Shown here: positions 1 to 8,400 of the stretch, piece after piece
Layout of the letters: each line of letters opens with the position of its first letter
How positions within the stretch are numbered: position 1 is the first letter of the stretch
Assembly (NCBI GenBank): GCA_024811115.1
Contig: JAKOGH010000573.1
Span: 1-25,657, forward strand
Direction: 5' to 3'
From: Terana coerulea
Taxonomy: Eukaryota > Basidiomycota > Agaricomycetes > Polyporales > Phanerochaetaceae
Length of the DNA: 25,657 nucleotides
Translations under genes and position numbers: made by a program
The notes under the pieces: model-generated
Database searches by the model: none
The model's input: only the letters and a program-made list of their open reading frames with translations
Told to the model about the DNA's origin: nothing

Positions 1-1310
1 ACAGACGGACGTAAACCCACGGTCAATCTCGCCACCAGCAAGGACCCATCGAGGCCTTGCCGCAAGCTACGACACCGCCCAGCCCGCTTCCGCGCCTCAG
101 CCACTGTTGGGCACGGGTGCGCGGCACGGAGTCATCTAATCTCCCCGTGGACAAATCGCATTCGACAGGCCCTCAACTGCCAGGAAAGTGATGCATAACG
201 AGAAGAGAAGTCAACGGCATCTGCGGCGAGCACCGGGATGTGCTGACGTGCATGGCAGCACGTCTCATCGCAAGATGTCGGCGGCGGGCTTCGCGGCGGA
301 CGCAAACCGCGCACTTGGATGTTGGCCGGCTTCGCCATGTGACAAGATATTTGTGCAAGGTAAAGTGTCGTTGCCCTGCATTGGGCTGCCAGGTTTAATC
401 TGACAGTGCATTACATTACACAGAAGGACTCGAACCGCTGACCTGCAAAACGTGAGTATCTGGCTTGGTTGACCCGCTCGTCGATACTCATACAGCTAAA
501 TCTTGAAGTGCTCGGTTGAATGTGCGGGATATCAAGTGCGGACCACGGCTAGAGTGCAAGCGCGGTTGCGGTGAGCCGTTATGTGCCGACTCGGCAATTT
601 TAATCTCGTCCGACAACACAAGCCCGGTGCATGCCCTTGGCTCGAATATGCCAGCTGACGCAACGCATCGCAACGGCCAGACGGAGATCGTTTTGCCGGC
701 GACGTAAATTCGATTCCCTGCGTCGAACTCGGGCCTCGGCAACACGACCCGTTGGTTGAATGCAACCGAGCTGCCTGATCCATTCCCACTTACCGGTAGC
801 ACGGTGCGGCGGCGTATTCGAGAGGAAAAGTGAGTCCTTCGTCTGCTGAACAAGGCCTGCATGATGACATTCCTCCTATCTAGACTTTATGTAGAATGAC
901 TTAGAATGCGAACAGTAGCCCGCGTAGCTGCGCTTTCGCGGTCAGTATTCTGCGTCCCGGACGGGGATAGCTCTGAGCGAGGAGACGGCGGCCCTTGCAA
1001 ATAAATCACAACAGAACGGACGGCGGGTTTGCGTAACGGCACTAGGTACGTACATTGATCGCCTCTCTTCGGCTGGTAACGATCGCGCGTTCCGATGTCT
1101 TGGGGCGGAGACGCGGAGAGCCCTCGAATCGGCTTCCGGGCTCTCTGGGTCTTTGCCTCGCTTCGACGCAAAGTCTCGCCTCTTGCGCCACGGTCTGACG
1201 CCGCTTCGCACGTTCGTAGACTTGGAATACGCAATGGCCCGTGTGCCGTAGCATTGGAGCGAGCCCAGACGGGACCCTTCGCTGCTCCGGGGAATACCGA
1301 GGAGGCACGG
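1..1310. other. No supported gene; intron-like segments
   Basis: I find no recognisable coding region. Three plus-strand segments look like fungal introns: 360-423 (GTAAAG donor, ATCTGAC branch-like site, ACACAG acceptor), 452-495 (GTGAGT donor, GTTGAC, CATACAG) and 830-883 (GTGAGT donor, GATGAC, ATCTAG). The first two would define an exon of only 28 nt. Splicing them onto the frame opened at ATG 188 gives a stop just after the second intron, so no protein is proposed. Part of a multi-exon non-coding or decayed transcript is possible. Confidence 0.4.
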
Positions 1311-1318
1311 CATGGAGG

Positions 1319-1328
1319 GTACAAAAGG
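1319..1328 (+). promoter_or_regulatory. TATA-like box of exon-ladder gene
   Basis: GTACAAAAGG lies about 40-75 nt upstream of a pyrimidine-rich tract (1363-1400), the usual arrangement of TATA-like box and start site in basidiomycete promoters. A 7-codon upstream ORF (1465-1488) ends 9 nt before the first candidate start ATG at 1498. This is inferred from layout only; there is no transcript evidence. Confidence 0.45.
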
Positions 1329-1497
1329 GGGAGAGGACAGCTTGATATCGCCAGTCAGCCAGCTCACTCTCCTCCACCTCCCTCTCCTCTCGCACCTCCT
1401 CGAGTTCGACGCCTCGCCGTCCGCCGTCCTCGAACTGCCGTCAGCACCGTGGTGCGCTCTCGATATGGCCAACGGCGTAAGCCGCTGACGGCGCGGC

Positions 1498-2058
1498 ATG
1501 CGTCTTCAATCACGCAAGGTATGTCGCTTTCACACTCTCGCCTGCTTTATACTTACTCGACGCCCTCTGTTATAGATGTGTGTGGTCGTCGTTCGAAATA
1601 ACGCTTACCAGGTAAGTACATTTTGAACGAGATCTGGCGGTCTACTAACGTTTGTCTTTCATTGCAGTTTCGTTCCCGGCCCCCGGTCTGCGTTACTTCA
1701 AACAGTAAGTACGCACGACCTCGGCTGGCATGCCTTGTATTGACATCAAGTCACCGTTGTCAGGCGTACGCAATGACCGTAGTCTAGCCACTGCGGTCGT
1801 TCATTGCCCACGTGTCGACCGGCGTCCTGCAGACCGCTCTCTGCTCGCCGTACGCCGCACACGGCCATTCTACTTACCCAGTAAGTAGCGCTCTCGATAA
1901 ATCTCTGGGTGCTGGTATTGACTGTGACTAGCAGAGCTCCATGGAGGACAATAACCCCGGATAGAACGGGGTCGATCTCGTGGGTGAGAAGCAACGAAAA
2001 GCGTCCCGCAGACCGCTCTCTGCTATCTGCAGAGCCCGGTTCGCGTGCGACTTTATGA
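1498..2058 (+). CDS. Putative micro-exon gene A, short basic protein (110 aa)
   Basis: I do not recognise the product. The model joins exons 1498-1518, 1576-1611 (36 nt), 1668-1704 (37 nt), 1764-1880 (117 nt) and 1937-2058. Intron 1612-1667 is textbook: GTAAGT donor, CTACTAAC branch site, TTGCAG acceptor. The frame is open through all five pieces only if the downstream AG of the tandem acceptor CAGAG (1931-1936) is used; the upstream AG gives a stop seven codons later. The protein is Arg/Pro/Ser-rich and contains RPADRSLL twice, once in each of its last two exons. No signal peptide or domain is evident. Compared with the diverged downstream unit at 2251-3226, this copy has stops in the homologous frame and a lost acceptor AG near 2109. 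It may thus be a decayed copy, or the exons may belong to a non-coding RNA. Confidence 0.3.
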
Positions 2059-3226
2059 CCGGCTGTAAGTGCATCTATTGACTCCCACGCACGCTTCGCT
2101 GACCGTTATATCACCGATAAGCAGGCCAACTGACCTGCCTGGTGATGCCATGCATACTACTGTACGAGGTCGAGTGGTTGACGTGAGTGTGTACCGACGG
2201 GCGTATTGCAGACCGCTCTGCTATCTGGAGGCCGTTTGGCGTGGTCTGCGGTAAGTTCTGTCGCTTTGCGTTCCCGTCGGCATTATACGTACTCGACCCT
2301 CTCTGTTACAGATGTACGCGCTCGCCGTTCAAGACGAGGCTTACCAGGTAAATATGTTTTCAACGAGGTCGAGCTATCTACTAGCTGTTGTGTTTTATTG
2401 CAGTTCCATTCGCCACCCCGGCTTGCCTTGTTTCGAACGGTAAGTACGCATTGATATCGACTCGGACCGCCTTGTATTGACATCAAGCCATCGTAAGGAA
2501 TTCCCGTTGTTACATGCATGGCGATGCGAATGCTGCCTCGACGATAGGTAAGTCACTACATAAATTGTTGTACATTGTACTAATGCTTCTTGTTCAGTAT
2601 AGTTGTGGCAGCGCCGAGAGGCTGTCGTATTACATTCCGAGGGCCAGCGCGACATTGGCGTTACAAACGGCGGCGGTTGAGGCCATTTCGCGGGGCCGTG
2701 GTCTGGATGCCCTACGGACGAGACAAATACGGGTCGCGGGCCTGTGACTGGCCGCTATCTGGCCGCAGTGGGCATTCACGGCCTCTACGTCAACCGGCGT
2801 CCTGCAGACCGCTCTCTGCTCGCCAGAGGTTGCACGTCGCCATTCTACTTACCCAGTAAGTGGCATTTTCAATAACAATCTGGAAGCCAATATTGACTAC
2901 GGTTAACAGAGCTCGGTGGAGGTCAATAACTGCGGAAAGGACGGAGTCGATCTCGTTAGTGCGAAGCAACGACAAACGTCCTGCAGACCGCTCTCTGCTA
3001 TCTGTGGAGCCCGGTCCGCGTACGACCATAAGAACGGCTGTAAGTGCGTCTATTGACTCCCACACACGCGTCGCTAACCGTGATATCAGCCGATAAGCAC
3101 GTCAACTGACTTGCCGTGTGACCCCGTACACATCAGTGTACGGCGTCGGGTGGTCGGCGTGCGTGTGTACCGACGGGCGTACTGCAGACCGCTCTGCTAT
3201 CTGGGGGCCATGTCGCGTTGCCTGCG
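1519..3226 (+). repeat. Internal tandem duplication of a multi-exon module
   Basis: Module 1 (1519-2250) and module 2 (2251-3226) align intron for intron and exon for exon. Both begin with a GTATGT/GTAAGT intron of 57/61 nt, a 36-nt ATG exon ending in GCTTACCAG, a 56-nt intron and a 36-37-nt exon. They continue with three exons that each carry the GCAGA-TCTGC motif. Module 2 has about 250 bp extra between 2498 and 2770, including one additional intron (2548-2597). From motif end to donor the distances are 36, 41 and 29 nt in both modules. Identity is moderate (roughly 70-80% in the conserved parts), so this duplication is far older than the 14.6-kb one. Confidence 0.85.
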
Positions 3227-3546
3227 GTAAGGTCTGTTGTAATTAGCATGGCTTTGGTTGACTTACCGTTGTATACAGCGGCTAGTACTCGGGAGAACGG
3301 AGCTAACGCTCTTCGTACGGTTGGTACCCGGCCGTCCCGCAGACCGCTCTCTGCCATCTGCAAAGTGCCCGTAGGGGCTGCACTGGCATTTCGAATATAG
3401 CCGTGATAACCGTAAGCCGTTCTATTGATTCTTCTATAATCTAATCTAATGGCTCATCTTTGTTAGAACTGAAGCACTGGGTCTCATACCTACTCGTGCA
3501 TATCGCCGTTTGACGGGCGTCCTGCAGACCGCTCCCGGCTATCTGC
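1823..3546 (+). repeat. Exon-confined palindromic motif, eight copies
   Basis: Core GCAGACCGCTCTCTGC (GCAGA stem, 6-nt loop, TCTGC stem), usually preceded by GCGTCCT. Cores start at 1829, 2008, 2208, 2804, 2983, 3184, 3339 and 3524. The copies at 2208 and 3184 lack two loop bases (loop CCGC) but keep both stem arms. The copy at 3524 has lost the right arm (CCGGC). All eight lie in predicted exons, one per exon, and none in introns. Arms could form a small RNA hairpin or a palindromic protein-binding site. Confidence 0.85.
2312..3400 (+). CDS. Putative micro-exon gene B, Arg-rich protein (about 253 aa)
   Basis: Unknown product. Exons: 2312-2347 (36 nt), 2404-2439 (36), 2498-2547 (50), 2598-2855 (258), 2910-3039 (130), 3090-3226 (137), 3286-3400. 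All introns are 50-59 nt with GTAAGT-type donors and recognisable branch sites (for example GCTAAC in 3040-3089, ACTAATG in 2548-2597). One frame stays open from the ATG through the sixth exon, about 215 codons across five splice junctions, which is unlikely by chance. If the strong acceptor ending at 3278 is used, a stop follows within two codons (217 aa); the AG at 3285 extends the frame to TAG 3398-3400. The protein is very Arg-rich with scattered Cys (motif CRPL appears twice, RRPL once). No known domain. The ATG sits directly after an acceptor, so its 5' leader would be the upstream unit. Non-coding origin is not excluded. Confidence 0.4.
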
Positions 3547-3795
3547 AAGGCAGCCGCTGTCCTATAAAGTACCTGTAGCCTACGTGTAATACTCGCTGTT
3601 AGATTGACCATATCACCTGTTGCACGTTTACAAATACAATTTATTTTCATATATCTATCTACTGTGAATAGACTAGAGTTCGCATTCGCTTACGTTATGT
3701 GATTGTTCAAGCCACGGTGTGCGTCTCGCGCATACTAGTACCGCCGTTCAACAGAAATTGAGATGGGATGGACGACATGAGCCCGAGGTACAATC
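3401..3795 (+). other. Tail of exon ladder and AT-rich 3' region
   Basis: A further intron-like segment spans 3412-3466 (GTAAGC donor, TCTAATCTAAT branch-like site, TTGTTAG acceptor). It is followed by an exon holding the eighth, degenerate motif copy (3517-3546). From 3590 the sequence turns AT-rich (AATACAATTTATTTTCATATATC at 3631-3653, quoted here only as composition), a plausible 3' processing region. No convincing reading frame. Confidence 0.4.
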
Positions 3796-4590
3796 CTATA
3801 GGGCTTCGGAGATTGAGATAGGATGTATGGTATTGCAACAAAATATATTGTTTCTATCAACAGCTAATGTACATGGTCGACCACAAGATGTATCCCATTG
3901 CCGCGACACCCCAACTAACGCGAGCAACTGGAGACGACGCGGCTTCGCCCGTGTCTTCTTCCTCTCCCTCGCGCAGAAGTACATTGACTCCGAGAACGCG
4001 CTGCTCGTAACCGACAAGCGCGACAAGCGCGCCTTGCCCTTGTCCTGCGGGGCCTTGCGGTCATGGTCCGTGTCGCGGCGCCAGTAGCCGAAGAAGTCGC
4101 GGATGAGGCGCGTCTCGCGCAGCTCGCGGAGCAGACTCGGCACGCCGTCGCCCCAGAGCGCGGCGAGCAGCGCAAGCAACTCACGCTCGCGTTGCGCAAC
4201 CGTTGCGCCGCCGGCGCGGAAGAGCGTGCCCTTCTTCGTGAGGCGCGGCACGAGCGCGTGCACGTCCTTCGCGACGTCGTTCGCGTCCGGGCCCGGCGGG
4301 AGCGAGTCGAAGCTCGCCGCGCCGCCCGAGAGCGCGTACACGCCGCCCTTCTTCACGCCCTTGCCCTGCTGCAGCCGCGTGCGCTTCGTGCGCGCCATCA
4401 GCCGGTACTCCGACTCGAGGATGTCCTGGAACCAGAGGCAGTCCTCCCACCGCCGCCAGATCTCGTACGAGACGTGCAGCGCGGTCGTCGCTTGGGATTG
4501 GCCGGAGGACGAGGACGACGTCGAGCCCGAGCGGGTCGAGACCGCGTCGCCGACCGTCGCGCCAGACGACGTGAGTGGATGTATGCGCAT
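3796..4590 (-). CDS. Conserved Agaricomycete protein of unknown function (264 aa)
   Basis: Single exon, ATG at 4590, stop at 3796. A Ser/Thr-rich N-terminus (about 45 residues) is followed by a conserved block. That block contains EIWRRWEDCLWFQDILESEY (residues about 42-61), a basic stretch with QQGKGVKKGGVY, then FDSLPPGPDANDVAKDVHAL, LTKKGTLFRAG, and a final FFGYWRRDTD near residue 170. From memory this order of motifs is typical of a family common in mushroom-forming fungi with no assigned biochemical role; I cannot name a database entry. No signal peptide or membrane segment. The last about 70 residues (after SESMYFCAR) look non-native: an acidic EEEDTGEAASSP frame lies just beyond in another phase, suggesting an indel near 3972. 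Residues ELLALLAALWG differ from EFAALLAALWG in the second unit; the latter looks closer to the family pattern. Plus-strand frames over this stretch are its shadow. Confidence 0.8.
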   Translation of the reverse strand: MRIHPLTSSGATVGDAVSTRSGSTSSSSSGQSQATTALHVSYEIWRRWEDCLWFQDILESEYRLMARTKRTRLQQGKGVKKGGVYALSGGAASFDSLPPGPDANDVAKDVHALVPRLTKKGTLFRAGGATVAQRERELLALLAALWGDGVPSLLRELRETRLIRDFFGYWRRDTDHDRKAPQDKGKARLSRLSVTSSAFSESMYFCARERKKTRAKPRRLQLLALVGVSRQWDTSCGRPCTLAVDRNNIFCCNTIHPISISEAL

Positions 4591-4868
4591 GCCGTAGCAG
4601 TATCCGTTGCCTAGATAGGGTTGAGCACATGATCATCCGCCTGCGCCAGGCCTGTGACTCACCAAACTTTTTGCATGGGAGGACATCGACCGCAAAGTGT
4701 TTTGGTGGCGGCTTCACCACGGTGCGTTTGTAGTTCTACAGTTGACGTGTTCAGGACGCATGGCCCAGGGGGACAACCGTTGGGGCTTACATGGTGTTGG
4801 GGCACTGAGCCTAATGAACCCGTGCCGGGTAAAAGCTCCTGAACAGTTTGTGAGTCCATGGTTTGAGC
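4591..4868. other. Upstream region of the conserved gene
   Basis: No gene seen. It should contain the promoter of the minus-strand gene starting at 4590, but I see no clear TATA box on that strand. Confidence 0.3.
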
Positions 4869-5292
4869 TTCTCGTCCTTTGGCCTGGATACGACGCAGAG
4901 CGGGGACGGTTCGCTTCACCGAAGTGGGTGTCGCAGTGTGGGGGTCCGGGGACTCGCTATATCTGCCTGGGTTTAGCAAGATGTAAACTAGCCATTAGGT
5001 TTGATTCAGCATTAACTTGCGGATTGACGGCATAGATACGCACATATGGGTGTAGTACAGCTGCAGCCACCAGAGGTTCTCTTCAGTTTCTCGTCCTTAT
5101 GGTGGGTCTTGAGACGACGCAGAGCGGGAGAGAGCTCGCTTCAGCGAAGGGGTGTCGCAGTGTGGGGAGCTTGCTAGCCAGCTGCTATCTGCTTGGTCTC
5201 AGCAAGATGAGAACTGGTCATTAAGTTTGATTCAGCATTGACTTGCGCATTGACGACATAGATACGCACATATGGGTGTAGTACAACTGCAG
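4869..5292 (+). repeat. Direct duplication of an about 200-bp block
   Basis: Copies at 4869-5066 and 5098-5292, offset 226-229 bp. Both start with TTCTCGTCCTT, contain CGACGCAGAGCGGG, GGTGTCGCAGTGTGGGG, TTTGATTCAGCATT and ATAGATACGCACATATGGG, and end in GTAGTACARCTGCAG. Identity is about 80%. Each copy carries an ATG in CATATGGG; the second is the start of the weak frame at 5272. Confidence 0.85.
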
Positions 5293-5856
5293 GCCGTGCG
5301 GCCTATCGCACTGGCTGCAATCCTCCTCGCAGTTCTTGGACACCGACGAGGGTCCGGGCTTTCGACGACGGGAGACGGGTGCACAGCAGCCTGGTCGGCG
5401 GTGGCAAAGGTATGTCTCAGCGCGGCCAGGATGGAAGAGGAGGAGAAGGAGAAACGCAGACTGCGTCCGTGGGTGATCCTGCGTATGCTGAGGCCCGTCC
5501 GAGGTTATTGTGATACACATAATAAGATTACCCGCGCGAGTGCACCTGCCGTTTCGGGCAGACGACCCTGGTGCGCGAGACCCTGTCCAATCACGATCAA
5601 GCGTTCCTGGGCGCCTCCGCACAAATCCGGGGCAGAGACCCTCGCCACGATCGGAAACGGGCCATGTTGCGACCCAGGCCTATCTGCACCCAGCGCATAT
5701 GCCCCCGCCCCCGCCCATCTGCTCCCAGAACTCACCAAGTCGATCGCATGTGTCTCCAACGGCTCTCTCGTATGTTTTCTCCTGCATCTTAGCTCGAGTG
5801 GGCACGGCGCGACTCGCGAGCAGGGGACAGCGAATTTGTCGGGAGGGAGCTCCTAA
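5272..5856 (+). CDS. Doubtful ORF with hydrophobic N-terminus (194 aa)
   Basis: I recognise no homologue. Residues about 10-23 (RPIALAAILLAVLG) are hydrophobic and preceded by a short N-terminus, resembling a signal peptide. The rest is low-complexity and Cys/Pro/Ser-rich with an EEEEKEK patch. The start ATG lies in the second copy of the 226-bp repeat. In the second 14.6-kb unit the frame survives (193 aa) although three bases are missing and several changed around residue 145, so net frame is preserved. A GGTATGT donor-like site at 5408 leaves open that the downstream part is intronic. Overlapping frames on both strands are equally long, so coding status is weak. Confidence 0.2.
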   Translation: MGVVQLQAVRPIALAAILLAVLGHRRGSGLSTTGDGCTAAWSAVAKVCLSAARMEEEEKEKRRLRPWVILRMLRPVRGYCDTHNKITRASAPAVSGRRPWCARPCPITIKRSWAPPHKSGAETLATIGNGPCCDPGLSAPSAYAPAPAHLLPELTKSIACVSNGSLVCFLLHLSSSGHGATREQGTANLSGGSS

Positions 5857-6202
5857 ACTCAAGATCACCGCTCAGCATGAACAGCCTCTTCGCAATTATC
5901 CGCTGCACACACCCTGGCATCCGTCTTCCAGGCCTGCACACATGACGCAGTGTCGGCGCACGGTTATCACCGGCGTGCGACCCGCTCCCGCTCCGTGCTG
6001 CAGGCTCCCGCCGCTCGCGCGAAGAACACCAGAGGGCACTCTTGAGAGGACGCTAAATTGCGAAGCACTCTCATGCAGCCGAGACCCGAGCCCTTCGCGG
6101 TGCGAACGCGAATACGTGCGAATATGCGTGGCACCGCCCCGAATAGTCGCGTTCTGCAGGAACGGTCGGTAACATCTGCGCACGCCGGAGCCGTGGCGAC
6201 CG
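5857..6202. other. No supported gene
   Basis: Moderately GC-rich sequence with overlapping open frames on both strands, none recognisable. In the second unit two one-base deletions near 5990 and 6005 break the longest plus-strand frame, which argues against coding. Confidence 0.3.
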
Positions 6203-6527
6203 ATGCGGGTGCGCGCATCCCGGGAAGCACACCACCTGCTGCGTCTGGCGTCCTCTGCCGCTCTGCGAGTGCTGCGCTACTGGAGATTGTACACCCGGTC
6301 AATGCGTGTCGTAAGTCGTATCAATCAATCCCATGCCAGCGCACCACCGACTGATACAGTGCGGTTTGCATTTGTTGCAGGGCGTGCAGTCGCTTTGGGA
6401 CACTCTGGACACCGATGGGGACGCACCCGGGATTGGAGGAGGGATAGTTACCTGGTGGATCCATCGAGGTGCCATCCGGCCGCAACGCTGCGCTCCGCGA
6501 TGGGAGCGACCGCATGGACGACTATGA
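6203..6527 (+). CDS. Possible two-exon small protein (84 aa)
   Basis: Unknown function. Exon 1 is 6203-6310 (36 codons), exon 2 is 6381-6527. The 70-nt intron 6311-6380 is the best splice candidate outside the exon ladder: GTAAGT donor, CGACTGAT branch-like site and TTTGTTGCAG acceptor, with both flanks in phase 0. The joined frame has an Arg/Leu-rich first half, then SLWDTLDTDGDAPGIGGG, with no recognisable domain. Upstream exons may exist because the frame could extend 5'. Identical apart from one synonymous-looking change in the second unit. No sign of a signal peptide. Confidence 0.25.
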
Positions 6528-6614
6528 CTCATCTGCTCCCAGGCCTGCGGGACGCGTCGACGACCGCTCTCGGCCTGCTGGCTGCTGCATCGAGAATCTA
6601 GCATCACTCGTCTG

Positions 6615-6705
6615 TCCGTGCTGTAACTGCAACTGCCTATGTCCGTACTGTAACTGCAACTGCCTGTGTGACGACGCGTCCGTACTGTAACTGCCCATGT
6701 GACGG
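6615..6705 (+). repeat. Short tandem repeat, three imperfect units
   Basis: TCCGTACTGTAACTGC begins units at 6615 (with G for A), 6642 and 6679. The first unit is 27 bp; the second is lengthened by GACGACGCG to 37 bp; the third is shortened. One frame reads as alternating Cys and Asn, most likely incidental. Confidence 0.8.
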
Positions 6706-6858
6706 CACGCGCTGTCTACCCCCATCACACGGCTCCCATCATGCGCCCGATGCACCGCCCCCTCCCGACCGCGCTTTGGCTCGACACGCCCGCTCTCGAG
6801 CTCAATCACACAGCTACTCTACGTTCGCGCTCACGTGAAGTGGCCGTGCTCGCCCGTC

Positions 6859-7890
6859 GCTCGCCGGACGCAGTCTTGTGGTCTCGCCGCAGTTTCGTCC
6901 TCACACCGCGCCGACGACGTGCAGCACTCTCGGAACATGTACGTGCGGTACGGGCCAGAAGTCACTGACCTTTTGGCTCGCGAACTCACGGCGTGCTCAG
7001 GGAACGGGATGGCGTCGTCGGAGCTGCACTGGGGAGGAAAGATGCTTGGTAAGCTCCAAACACGTGTGGCGTTGGTTTAAACACTCACGCAGTGCAGACT
7101 TTTCGTCCTCGCACATATGGTTTACTTCAGCCCCGGTAGCGCACTAACGAGCACCGTAAGCACACGTCGTGGCCCACGTATGCTGGCAAACTCACCTCGA
7201 AGTAGCCGTCGCTCGCCGGACGCAATGGTGTCGTCTCGGGCCGTTTCGACGCCTCCAGACCGCCGTGAGCCTGCGAGACGACGCAACGGCTCTGCCAACC
7301 CGACCAAGGCAAGCCGTTGTTGCGGATGCCGATGTGCGTCAGAACTCACTCTTTGTCAGCACAGCCGTCTTGCGCCTGCTCGCCGGACGCAAATCCGTCG
7401 TCTCGGCCCCATTTCGACCCCTCCATACCGCCGCCGTGAGCCCGCGGGACGCCGCAGCAGCGCTGCCAACTAAGGCAAGTATTTGCTGCAGATGCGGGAT
7501 CGCGGGAAAGCTCACTCTTTGCGATCCCCGCCGGACGCGTTTCTGGCGTCTCGGCGCGACTTCGAACCCTGAAGCACGTCCCCGGCCCGTGGAAACCCAC
7601 AATGCGTCGCACGCACCCATTCGCCCATGGACCTCGCTCGCCGGACACCCAAACGTCCTCTCGCGGCAAGCCGAGGGCAGTGCACCCAGCGATGTGTGGC
7701 GGCTTGCGCACTGACCTGGCATAGCATTGCCCTCGACGCACTCGCCCCGAACGCACGCTGTCGAATCAGCAAGGTCAGCATCGCCCGTGCACGTCCACGC
7801 ACCCGCGAACTCACCACACTCCAGCGCCGCCGCCGTGCTCGCCGTGCGCCTTTCCGTCGTCTCGGCGCTATCGCGACGCCTGAAGCCCGC
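6859..7890 (+). repeat. Irregular GC-rich repeat family, 110-200-bp spacing
   Basis: CTCGCCGGACGCA followed by GTCGTCTCGGC and a TTTCGACSCCT-like segment recurs near 6859, 7211, 7378, 7527, 7636 and 7836. AACTCACTCTTTG and GCCGTGAGCC are also shared by several units. The best pair (7211 and 7378) is 167 bp apart. An intron-like segment lies at 7049-7097 (GTAAGC donor, GTGCAG acceptor). Long frames on both strands here reflect GC composition; no protein is proposed. Confidence 0.6.
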
Positions 7891-8059
7891 CGTCGGCTTC
7901 CGCCACCGGACGGCAAACCAGGTCGACGTCGTGCGTGCACGCACCCGTCGCGACGCACCGCGCCGCCTCCCCGCCGGGAAGCACCCCACAGCCGCCGTCG
8001 CGGCCGTTTGCGACACCCCGGAGGCGATCCCATGGAGCCGTTTCGGCGGACGACTATAC

Positions 8060-8400
8060 GTCGTGGCGGCGCAAACTCGACGGTGAGTGGCAGGAGCGTG
8101 CGTATCCTCGGCAGGCCGCTGACTGGCTGTTCCAGGTTCGCTGGTGTTCGCGACAGGAACGCCAGCCGGGGGACGTCGACCTGCGGTTTCTGCGGATGGC
8201 GGTGCGTCGTCACGGCGCGACAGTGAGGGTAAGCCGTCCGGCGTCGCGTGTGCTCGAAGGAGTGTTGCTGACGGCGACTGCAGCGCGCTCCCCGTGCGGC
8301 CGACCGTGCACGCCGTCGACGTCCTCAACCACGGCCTTCACGCGAGGGAGCCGAGTGCAGGGGCCTGCGCGCGGGAGACAGAGAGGAGCGACGGCCGCGG
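8060..8400 (+). other. Two intron-like segments between repeat blocks
   Basis: 8083-8135 (GTGAGT donor, CGCTGACTG branch site, GTTCCAG acceptor, 53 nt) and 8229-8283 (GTAAGC donor, TTGCTGACGG, GACTGCAG, 55 nt) flank a 93-nt exon at 8136-8228. Joining an upstream frame (ATG 7727) across the first intron gives a stop at 8224-8226. These fit a spliced transcript crossing the GC-rich repeats, coding or not. Confidence 0.4.

Noticed and set aside
424..500. Minus-strand GGTTCGAGTCC, a perfect tRNA B-box, with GCT/AGC D-stem-like pairing upstream
   Set aside because: The T-stem has only two Watson-Crick pairs plus one possible wobble pair, no anticodon stem fits, and the acceptor ends do not pair. 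It overlaps an intron-like pattern on the plus strand.
4063..4614. 183-codon plus-strand frame, Arg/Ala-rich
   Set aside because: It is the antisense shadow of the conserved minus-strand gene at 3796-4590, produced by high GC at third codon positions.
6558..6575. GACCGCTCTCGGCC resembling the exon motif
   Set aside because: It lacks the GCAGA and TCTGC arms, so only the loop part matches; likely coincidence.
7339..8328. 329-codon minus-strand frame and several overlapping plus-strand frames
   Set aside because: All lie in GC-rich repeats, are Arg/Ala/Thr-rich without recognisable motifs, and are changed by indels in the second unit.
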